From: Leptodontidium sp. MPI-SDFR-AT-0119
Lineage: Eukaryota > Ascomycota > Leotiomycetes > Helotiales > Leptodontidiaceae
Direction: 5' to 3'
Length of the DNA stretch: 64,000 nucleotides
Assembly: GCA_020726505.1 (NCBI GenBank)
Contig: JAHLEZ010000008.1
Coordinates: 310,001 to 374,000, forward strand
The position numbers were made by a program, and so were the translations under genes. The first letter of the stretch is position 1. Each line of letters opens with the position of its first letter. Under the pieces are notes generated by a model. It worked only from the letters and a program-made list of their open reading frames with translations, made no database searches and had not been told where the DNA came from. Positions 39,137-51,100 of the stretch are shown one piece after another.

Positions 39137-42100
39137 ATGGGTAGTAATACAAAACCCTCGACTGCCGAATATTGGCAGAATTTCCTCCGCGACCTCGAAC
39201 CATGCCATTTCCCCAAACTCTTGAATGGCATCAACGCCAAAGAATCAGCTTCTCGAAAACACGTCCCAGTTGAATTGTTCTCCTCTGCCCAGGAGATTAA
39301 TGGTTTCTGCAGAAAGGCCAACCTTGACATAAAGGATTTATTTCAAGCAACATGGGCCGTTGTTTTGAAAAGTTACATCGGCGCAGAGCAAATGAGCTTT
39401 GCTGTAGCAAACTGCCGCCACAGCAGCTCGGAAACTTCACGTTCTCTGTTCTTGTGCCAGGCGCAGCTGGGACGCGACGATAGTATATTTCAGATCTTGA
39501 ACCAAATGCGCGAGGATCGAGCTCAGTGCTCCCCGCATGCGTTCACATCCTTTGATGATATACCGGGGCTGGAAGAGCAGGCAATGTGCAACAGCATGGT
39601 ACTTTTTGAGGAAATTGGGTCTGGACAGATGGTATTTCAGAAAGGACTTGGAAATGCCAGGATGGAATTGATAAACGAGGTAAGATTTCCCTTCCTCAAC
39701 CAAGACTTCCTTTAATCCCAGTTTAGCAGGACATTGTGGTCCTCGTCCAAATCTCAGGGCACCGAATCAAGGCGGCATTTCATTATGTGTCCTCAATCAT
39801 GTCGGAAGCACAGGCAATGAGCGTCGCTAGTACATTCAGTGAGGCGCTATCTTCCATTCTAGACGATTCGGCAAAATTAGTCGGCCAAGTCAACGTCGTC
39901 AGCGATCTCGATCTCGAACGGCTTTGGGGTTGGAACGAGACGTGGCCGGAAACTGCGTCCGAGTGTGCGGGCCATTACTTTCAACATCAAGTCCAGGAAA
40001 CGCCAGAAGCAACAGCAGTATTTGCTTCAGATGCGACATTCAGCTATCTTGAATTGGACACCCTATCGACCAAATTGGCGTATGATCTCGTGGGCAAAGG
40101 CGTTGGCCCAGAGGTCATAGTACCTTTGTGTTTTGAGAAATCAGCTTGGGCGGTAGTGGCAATTCTGGGTGTTGTGAAAGCCGGTGGTGGCTTCGTGATG
40201 CTCGATCCAACATACCCGATGGTGCGCTTGGAAGATATACTGGAACAGATTGAAGCTAACCTGCTCCTTACTTCCGCCCGCCACTACGACATGTGGGCCT
40301 CGAGACGCGATTTGGAGGCTAACGTGATCAGCCGACAATCAATACAACGTATGCCATCTCACAAAAAACCGCCAGCGACAGCTGTTACTCCCAGCAATGT
40401 TCTATACATCATTTTCACTTCTGGTAGTACTGGCAAGCCCAAGGGCTGTGTAATTGAACACTCGGCCTACCTCAGTGGCGCTTTTGCTCAGATCAAGGTT
40501 CTCACAATGGGGCCGGGCAGCCGTGTTTTGCAGTTTGCAGCTTACACTTTCGACGTTTCAATTCTGGAGACAATAACCGCTTTACTCTCAGGGGCATGTA
40601 TCTGTATCCCAGATGATAATGCTCGAAGCAAAGGGATTATGAGCATGATGAACGAGATGAGAATCACCTGGTCATTCTTGACGCCGTCTCTGGTGAAGCT
40701 CATTGGTCCAGATGATGTCCCGGACCTCGAGACGCTCGTTTTGGGCGGAGAAGCTGTATCAAGTTCAGATGTTGCCACTTGGGCAGGACGTGTACAACTC
40801 ATGAACGGATACGGGCCAAGTGAAACTTCGATAGCAGCAGCAATCAACCCAACTTTGACGTCTGGAACCGACTCAGCTAACATCGGGTTTGGAGTTGGCG
40901 GCTGCCTCTGGGTAGTAGATCCCAACGACTACAATCATCTTGTACCAATTGGGGCAGTTGGCGAGCTTGTTATCGAAGGCCCAATTCTTGCGAGGCACTA
41001 CATGAACAACCCAGAAAAGACTGCCTCTGCCTTCGTCGAGAATCCGGAATGGATGGCTGGGACCGACTCAAGATCCAAGAAGCGACTTTATATGACGGGA
41101 GATCTCGTACGATGTTGCCCCGATGGCTCCATTACTTTCATCGGACGCAAAGACAGCCAAGTGAAGGTCCGCGGACAACGAATCGAGCTGGGCGAAATTG
41201 AACACTACTTGTTTCTTGATTCTAGAGTGAGACACGTGATGGTAGCTATGCCAGGATCGGGTCCTTGCAAGAAGAGACTGGTGGCTATCGTAGCGTTCAA
41301 CGAAATTGCCCACGAGTCCTCCCAAACGGACTTGCAAATTGTCGACATTACACAGAACGGACTGGCACAAAAAATGTCTGAGATCCGAGACTACGTGTCT
41401 GGGAAGCTGCCAACGTACATGGTTCCAGCTACTTGGATTGTCGTAGAAGCCGTTCCCTTCACTCCCTCAGGGAAAATGGACCGGGTGCGAGTCAGGAAAT
41501 GGATCGAATCCATGACGCAAGATGCATACCTACAGATCGGTGATATTGACAGGGAAGAAACCCCAGAGGTGGCATCAACTTCCACAGATTTGACTGTAAA
41601 GCTACAGCAAATAGTGGGACACGTTTTGAATCTTCCATTTGAGGCTATAGCTTTACACCGATCGTTCTTGAACTTGGGCGGAGATTCAATTTCTGCCATG
41701 CAAGTCATGACCGAGTGCAAGTCTAACGGGATGAGTTTGAAAATCAAAGATATCATGCAGTGCAAGACAATTTCAGAACTTGCCACTTGCATCAAGTCCG
41801 CAGGGAAATCATCTGTCCATGACGAGGAGATTCCCGACACTCTGTTCGACCTATCCCCGATCCAGCAACTATATTTTCAACTGGAGCCAAACGGGTCAGC
41901 TTCTGGCGGACCAAGTCGGTACAATCAGAGCTTTATGTTACGTCTCAACCGGCACATGTCGTCGAAAAGGTTAGGAAAGGCAATTCATGCTGTTGTTCGC
42001 CGTCATGCAATGCTACGCGCTCGATTCCAGCGACAAGATAATGGGAAGTGGAAACAGTACTTTGTCCGCCCAACGCACCAGTGCTACAGCTTCAAAGAGC

Positions 42101-45100
42101 ACCAGGTTTCAAGTAAAGAGGGGGTTGAACGAGTTGTCGCCGTAACACAAGCAGAGATTGATATTCTCAACGGCCCAGTCTTCTCGGCAGATCTGTTCAA
42201 CGAGCGTGGCGGCCAACTTCTGTCTCTTATTGCGCATCATGCAGTTGTCGACCTGGTGTCATGGCGTACGATCATGCGAGAAATTGAAGAGGCTCTTGAT
42301 TCCGAAGCAGTGTTACTGAAGAAAGAGAAGTCGCTTTCGTTCCAGTCATGGTGTAGGCTTCAAGCTGAGTACTCCGTGCAAAGTCTTACGCCAAAGAAGG
42401 CATTGCCAATCGATATTGCCCCATCCAATCTCGAGTATTGGGGCATGGACGGGAAGGAGAACCGGACAGGCGATACTCTTCGACAGTGCTTTAAATTGGA
42501 CGCCGACACTACCTCGCTGCTACTTGGACCAGAATGTCATCGGGCATTGAGAACGGAGCCTCTCGATATTTTTCTGTCCGCCTTGGTGCACTCTTTTAGT
42601 ATAATCTTTACTGATCGAAGGACGCCTACAATATTCAGAGAGGGCCACGGGCGAGAACCATGGGATGATGGGATCGATATAGCCGGTACTGTTGGTTGGT
42701 TTACTTCCATCTACCCAGTCCATGTAGATGCATGTGAAGACTTTCTTGAGAGTCTCCGACGAATGAAAGACAATCGACGTGCTGTGCCAGGAAACGGATG
42801 GCCTTATTTTGCATGCCGCTACAACACGCAAGAAGGTATCGACGCTTTCGGTGGCATGAATGGCGAGGAAATACAATTCGATTATCTTGGACTCTACCAG
42901 CAACTGCAGAGAGAAGGAGCATTGTTCCAACAAGAGCCATGGGCACTTAAAGATGTCGGACGAGATGTCCAGCGATTTGCACTTTTCGAAATCACGACGG
43001 AGGTCGTTAGTGGCCAATTGCAACTCACATTTGAGTATAGTCGTTTGATGCGACACCAGGCTCAAATCACTGCATGGGTCTTTGAGTGCGAAAAAACACT
43101 GAAAGACGCAGCTGAAGTGCTTCATCAGTCAACGGCGCAATGTACTCTTAGCGACTTCCCTCTCTTATCTATGGACTACGCTGGCCTGGAGAAGCTTTCT
43201 AGTGTCATCGCTCCGAGACTTGGCCTCTCATCAATGGACGATATCGAGGATGTATATCCGACATCACCAATGCAAACCGGCCTCTTGCTGAGTCAGGTTA
43301 GAGGAGCAGGCTGGTATCAATATTCAAGCACATTCCAAGTATCCGCGACTACAGTTTTTCAAAGTCTCGATGTGCGGCGCCTGAGCAGAGCCTGGGAGCA
43401 AGTTGTTGCACGACACCCTTCTCTCCGTACTGTATTCGTCGAGAGCACGGCTCGAGAAGGTGCTTTTGACCAAGTTGTGATTAAAAATCCCGAGGCCCGA
43501 GTGATCCGGATCAAGAGCTCCAAATCTGAATATCAAGCCTTGCTGAAGAAGCAGCAAGCAGTCCCATTCCTCGATCTTCAGCCACCACACCGATTGACAA
43601 TCTGTGAACTGTCCACTGGGGAGATATTCATCAAGCTGGACATCAATCACGCCCTTGTGGATGGTTCCTCCATGCCGGTCCTTATTCGAGATCTCTCCTC
43701 GGCATACGAAAACCAACTTCCAGAAACCAAAGCTCCACTTTACAGTGAGTACATTGCCTATCTTCAAGATTGGCCTGCCGAGCGAGGACTAGAATACTGG
43801 AGCAGTTACCTCACCGGAGTGGAGCCATGCTACTTTCCAATTCTAGACGATGGCCAGCCCCAAGAACAGGCGCTAGAGGTGATTCATATCAACCTTGGTG
43901 TCGCTTCCGGTGATTTGAACCATTTCTGTCAGAGAAATGGAATCACGATGTCAAACTTGTTCCAAGCAGTGTGGGCTATCGTTCTGCAGAGCTATATCGG
44001 TTCAGATCAAGTTTGTTTTGGATACCTTGTTTCTGGTCGCGATGTCCCCATCGACAATATCGGCGATGCGATTGGTGCCTTTATTAACATGCTTGTCTGC
44101 CGACTTAACATGACGGGGTCTCTGAGCCAGCTACTTGAAGATGTACGGGAAAGCTACATAAATAGTCTCCCCCATCAGCATTGCTCTCTGGCTGATGTCC
44201 AGCACTGTGTTGACGCGAATCTCATGGGCCAACCCTTATTCAACACTGTGATCAATTTCCAAGGAGAGGCCTTCATGGATACTGGATCTTCGATCTCTTT
44301 CAAATTTGTTGATCAATATGACCCAACGGAGTACAACATCGCAGTCGACATTGCAGTTTCCAACAATCAACTTGAAGTTTCTCTGATTTATCGAACCTCG
44401 GCTCTCTCAACGGGCCAAGCAACAAATGTAGCCAGCGCCTTCAAAGCTGCGCTCAACTCAATGCTTCTCGCCAAGGACGAAACCGTGCTGGTTCAGGAAA
44501 TTGAATGTCTCAGCGAAGAGCATCTCCAGCAAGTCTGGAAAATGAACGAATCTGTACCGCAACGTATAGAAATGTGCATTCATAGCGTCATCGAAGGACA
44601 AGTTTTGATGCGAGAGTCATCACCAGCCATTTGCTCTTGGGATGGTGACTATTCTTATGGTGAGCTGGATCGGATATCAACCAGACTTGCACGTCACCTC
44701 GTACATGAGATGGGTGTCGGACCGGAGATTTTGGTTCCGCTTTGCTTTGAGAAGTCTGCATGGGCGGTGATTGCAATGCTCGCGGTGTTGAAAGCAGGCG
44801 GTGGGTTCGTCTTACTGGACCCCTCTCATGCGATCCAGCGGCTCGAAGGGATAATAGCAGACATTGACGCGACAATTCTTCTCTCTTCTGAAACGCAGAA
44901 AGATCTTTTTGCCAGCTCGGTTCTATTGGTGTTACCAGTTGGCGAGAGCATATTGGACAGGCTACAAGCCGACGATCATTACGAACCGAGAAAAAATGCT
45001 CATCGAGAAAGTGCTCGAGTCAACCCTTCCAACACAGCCTACGTTATTTTCACATCTGGAACTACTGGAAAGCCAAAGGGGAGCCTGACAGCCCACGCTG

Positions 45101-48100
45101 CATTCTGTACGAGTGCAGCTGCACACGGGAAGCGTACTCAAATAACACCATCATCAAGAGTTTTTCAGTATGCAAACTACTCATTCGATGCCTGCCTGCA
45201 AGAAATCCTCACAACCTTCATGTTCGGCGGATGTGTGTGCATCCCTAGTGAAGATAGGAGGATGAACGATGTTGTTGGCGCTATCAACGATATGGACGTC
45301 AACTGGGCCGTCTTAACACCTTCCGTGATCCGACTCATCACGCCGTCTCAGGTTCCTGGACTGAAATTTTTGATTCTTGCTGGAGAATCAATGTCAAAGA
45401 GCGACATAGAGACCTGGAAAGGACCAACAAAACTTATGAATGGCTACGGCCCAAGTGAATGTGCTGTTGCTTCCACCTACAATACTGACATGGGAACTGA
45501 TCCTTCGAATATCGGGCGGGCAGTTGGGGGTCTTTGCTGGATCGTCAATCCCAAGAATCACGATCGTCTCACGCCTCTCGGGTGCATCGGGGAGCTCTTA
45601 GTCGAAGGCAATACTCTGGCCAAAGGGTACCTGAAGAATCCAGAAAAGACCGCGGAGGTTTTCATTACGAATCCGGCCTGGACAGAGATGGAGAGTTTCC
45701 CAAGAAATGGAAGAGGCCCAATTCGTCGATTCTACAAGACCGGCGATCTTGTTCGCATGAATTCGGATGGTAGTCTCAGCTTCTTCGGCCGGAAGGATCT
45801 GCAGATAAAATTTCATGGTCAACGGATCGAGCTCCATGAGATTGAACATCACATGATGGCCAGCTCAGTTAAACCAGTGCAAGCTGTGGTTGAAGTATGC
45901 CGACCTAAGGCAAGGCAAGGAGAGCAAACTTTAGTCTCTTTCGTTCTCAGCCAAGATCCTGACAGTGGTACGGACAGTGGCGGTATTGTCCTTCCGCTGT
46001 TATCCGCTGCAGCCTCAGAGCTTCTCACCTTGCAGACTCGACTGGCGGACTACCTCCCCAACTACATGATACCATCAGTTTATATCCCGGTCAAGCGATT
46101 TCCCACGAACTCCTCCGGGAAAATGGATCGCAAGAAGCTTCAATTGCTCGTCGATGAGCTCTCCACAGACCAGTTGGCAGTGTACTCTCTTTCCAGCACC
46201 GAAAAGCGCGAACCGCAGACTGAGATGGAAATCTGCCTCCGATCTCTATGGAGTGAAACCCTCGGTCTCTCTGCTAAATCTATCGGGGCCGATGACAGCT
46301 TCTTCCGCATTGGCGGAGACTCCATCGGAGCAATGAAGATCGTGGCTGCTGCGCGTAACCTTGGGGTCATACTTTCGGTTGCTGATATTTTCAGTCACCC
46401 AAAGCTCAGCGATCTTGCCAAGGTGACAGCACCAGTTACGAGCATCATACAAACGGACGAGAATTTGCAACCATTTGCCCTTTGGGAAGATGACGATTCG
46501 CTAGATAGCCTACTGAGAGACGTTGCTGCTCAATGTGGAGTTGAGAACTCGGACATTCAAGACCTATATCCTTGCACCCCACTCCAGGAAGGGCTCATGG
46601 CTCTCACATCACAACAGCATGGGGCATATGTTGGTCGGAGCATCCTTCATCTACGTCCGAGTCTCGATATCCAGAGACTGCAAAATGCTTGGAATAAAGT
46701 CGTCGCACTGAATCCCATCCTGAGAACAAGAATTGTCAATATTGAGGCAGCAGGATCCCTCCAGGTTTTGTTGAACGATGAAATCCTCTGGCAAACCGCA
46801 GAATCCCTGGAAGAGTATCTCTCCGAAGATAAGGAAATACCTATCATTTATGGCGGACGACTCTCGAGGTATGCAATTGTTGGACGTCATACAGAAGGCC
46901 TCTACTTCGTCTGGACAGCTCATCACTCTCTCTACGATGGCTGGAGTCAGGATTTAGTGTTCGGCCAGGTCCAGCGTATGTATGACGAAGACTTTGTGCC
47001 TTCTCCTGTACCATTCAACCACTTCATCAACTATCTCTCAAGTGGCAATAGCTCAGATTCCGAGACATTCTGGCGCGACCAACTTGCTGGGGAAATTCCC
47101 GTAGCCTATCCTCAGCTTCCATCCACTACCTATGTACCCCGTGCAGATCAGGTATTTGAACGGAAAATTCTCATATCGCGAAATTCCCAGTCGGAGATAA
47201 TGATGTCAACCATTATACGCGCAGCCTGGGCATTGACTCTCGCACGCTACTCGGACGTCGAGGATATTATCTTTGGAGCAACTCTATCTGGGCGCAATTC
47301 AGCCGTGTCGAGAATTGCAGAGGTTGTTGGACCTACGATCACTACTGTTCCAGTGAGACTCTGTCTTGATTTTGAGAAAGGAACATCAGAATTCTTGGAA
47401 ATGATTCAAGCACAAGCTACAGACATGATACCGCATCAACACTGGGGGTTACAAAATATCACTCGATTGACCAAAAATTCGAAGTTCCAAAACCTTCTCG
47501 TTATCAACCCAGACAACGGTCCAGACACTGGTTTTCTTGGTAGTACTCCTGTCCTCTCCGGTGGGGAGGAGGACTTTAGCACATATCCTCTTGTCGTAGA
47601 ATGTACATTGGGGAGCGGTTTTGTCAAGCTAAAGATTTCTAGTGATGGTCAAGTCGTCGAGAACCCGGGGCGTTTGCTTGGACATTTCGAGCAGGCCATC
47701 CGACAATTGAACGATGACACGAAGGAAATTCCACTCCGCCAATTGAACCTGTTTAGCCCGGAAGATAAGAAACAGGTTTGGAACTGGAATGCCTCCTGCC
47801 CTGAACGGATAAGCCGCTGTATACATGAATTGTTCAGTAAGAAAGCCGCTTTGCAGCCAGATGCACCTGCAATCTGCTCGTGGGATGCTGAACTCACCTT
47901 CTATGAGCTCGATAGGTTATCAACGAAGCTTTCGTATCATCTCAGCACCCTTGGGGTTGGTCCCGAAGTCATTGTTCCACTTTGTTTCGAAAAGTCGGCT
48001 TGGACAACAGTCGCATTGTTGGGAGTTCTTAAGGCAGGAGGAGCATTCTGCCTATTAGATCCCTCACATCCTACCAAAAGACTCGAGGAGATCGTTCATA

Positions 48101-51100
48101 CGACTGGTGCAAGAATTCTGCTCTCTTCGCAGACAAACTCTGGCTTGCTCACAGCAGCCGTAGACTCTGTGTTTGTCGTATCAAAAGCGAGTATCGAAAC
48201 TTTGGGTGCGGATCGTCCTAGGCTGCTCAAACGTGCAGGTCCAAGGAATGCAGCATATGTTGTCTTTACTTCGGGGACGACTGGAAAGCCAAAGGGCAGT
48301 GTCAATGAACATTCAGGGTTTGTCACCAGTTCAAACGCCCATGGGACTTCGATGGAAATTACAGCATCATCACGCGTGCTTCAAATTAGCGCATATTCCT
48401 TCGACGTTTGCATTTTAGAGACATTGACGACGCTCTTGAAAGGCGGGTGCGTTTGTGTGATCAAGGAAGAATATCGAACAAACCCCACGGAGCTCGTCAG
48501 AACAATAAACGAGATGAAAATAAACTGGGCAACGATAACACCAAGTCTAGCCCGGCTCATTCAGCCAGAAACAATACCATCCATGAAGACATTGGTCCTT
48601 GGTGGGGAAGGCATGGCCAAGAATGACAGGAGTTGGGCCAAGACACTGCGATTGATGAATGCTTACGGACCAAGTGAGTGTGCAGTTGCTAGCGCTCTTA
48701 ACACCAAGGTTACCCCTGATGGTGATCATCAATGCATCGGTCGTGGCGTTGGAAGTTGTTTGTGGATTGTCGAACCGCAAGACCATGATCGTCTCGCACC
48801 CGTTGGGTGTATCGGAGAACTCTTGATAGAAGGGTCTATTGTATCAAGAGGCTACCTGAATGAGCCTGGGAAGACAGCAGACGCCTTTATAGAGTGTCCC
48901 AGTTGGCTGAAAGGTATGTTCCTGTCTCTTGATTCACTCTTGTTTAACAACATCTAAATATTCTAGGTTTGCGAAGTTCCAGTCGTTTGTACAAAACAGG
49001 TGACTTGGTTCGGTACAAAGAAGATGGGACTATTGGCTTCTGTGGCCGGAAAGATGCTCAAGTGAAGGTCCATGGTCAACGTCTAGAATTGAGTGAGATC
49101 GAACACCAACTGGCCTTCCACGCTTTGATCGTCAATGCCTCGGTTATTCTTCCAAAATCTGGTCTCTGCAAAGGCCGTTTAGTCGCAGTAATATCGTTGA
49201 AGGATGAAGCTTCCAGTGGGACTGACGAACTACAACTCATCGATCGACGGAGGCGAGAACCCGCCGGATCCCAGGTATCAACAATTCGCACTCATTTAGA
49301 AGGCCAATTACCTGCATATATGGTACCTCCGATCTTTGCTGTTGTCAAATCAATCCCGCTGAACGCGTCCGGGAAAATGAATAAAAGGCTGATGACCTCG
49401 TGGGTTGAAAATATGCCGAGCGACACATACGAAGATGTCATGGGCCTGTGTGAGGAACAAGATGCGGTGGCGGCCGCGACACCTATGGAGAAACGGCTGC
49501 AGGCTGTTGTTTGCCGAGTCCTCAATCTTTCGGAAGACCAGGTTTCCATCAACCGATCATTCATTGGCCTCGGTGGGGACAGCATCACAGCAATGCAAGT
49601 CATGGCTAGAAGTCAGGTTGACGGCATTGTGGTCAAGATCAAGGACATCCTTCATAGTAAGTCCCTCGGCCAACTAGCTCTATGCGCTACGTTTTCGGAG
49701 TCCGAAGTTGCAATGATACCAAAGGACTCCTGTAACACTCCTTTCGATCTCTCGCCAGCACAACAACTTTGTGTCAAGCAATCAGTTGGTGGACTCCGTG
49801 GAAGCAGGTCTATACATGACGATGGTTCTTTCCGCTTCAACCAGAGCACGTTTTTGCGTTTCAAGCGCCCAACCACAGTCAACAAGTTGATCAATGCAAT
49901 AAACATAATCGTTGGCCAACATTCAATGTTACGAGCACGGTTCAATGAAGTTGATGGAAAGTGGACCCAGCAAGTCAAGGGAGAGGTTGCTGGATCTTGC
50001 GATTTCCAAGCCCACAGCATCCAATCACGATCGGAGCTCATAGGTTGCATTGCATCCGCACAGAGCGCAATAGATCCAGCTGGCCCGGTGTTTGCTGCGC
50101 GCTTCTTCGAAACTGGCAGCGGCGAACAGTTGCTCTTCATGGTCGCTCATTCTCTCGTCATTGATTTGATTTCGTGGCGAATTGTGCTTCGAGATCTAGA
50201 AGAGCTCCTAGAGACCGGAACCATATTTTTCCAGAAGTCTCTCTCATATCAGGCCTGGACCACCCTTCAAGCAGACCACGGGGCTAAGGCACTCGAATCA
50301 GGCAAATCCCTACCGCTACCACCAGCTGAGAGCTATTACGACTACTGGGGCATGGCAAATCTGCCAAACACATATGGAGATGTTTTAGAAGATGGGTTTG
50401 CACTTGATACCCATGCGACAGCCGCGTTGATCAGAGATTGCCATCATACTTTGACAACGGAACCAGTAGATATCTTCTTGGCCGCTCTGGCCCAGTCTTT
50501 CATTCAAGTATTCGAGGATCGGGACGCGCCAATAATTTTCAGTGAAGGCCACGGCCGAGAATCCTGGGGTCTCAAGATTGACCTCACCAGCGTCGTCGGT
50601 CATTTTACGACATTACTTCCAGTGGGCAAGCCGGCTGTCAAAGGCGTTAGTACAGTCGACATGGTGAAAATGACCAAAGATAGCCGTCGGGCGATCATGA
50701 AAAATGGATGGCCAGATGTTTCTCCACGTTTCCTATTAGCAGAAAGCTCCGGCTCACGCCAAGCACACTCGCCAATGGAAATCATGTTTAATTTCCAAGG
50801 CACCTTTCAACAATCGGAAAGGGATGATGGTCTGCTTCAAGTCCTGTCACTCCAGACCAGGGATAACTATCGAACTTCTATCGACAGCCCAAGCTCTGAT
50901 GTTGGCCCAAGTGTACGCCGATTAGCATTATTCGAGATCTCTGCCACAATCGAGAATGGAGTAGCAAAGCTCTCTTTCGCATATAACCAGAGAATGTACC
51001 GCCAAAACGGTATCCGGCAGTGGGTCCAAGCTTTCCGACGAACCCTCCTGGATGTGATTAGCGCCCTGGAAACGATGCCGCCGGAGCGGACACTGAGCGA

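Noticed and set aside
48914..48966. Apparent frame break in the middle of the NRPS
   Set aside because: Canonical GTATGT...CTAG 53-nt intron; splicing gives an uninterrupted A3 domain into YKTGDLV, so it is not a frameshift or two genes.
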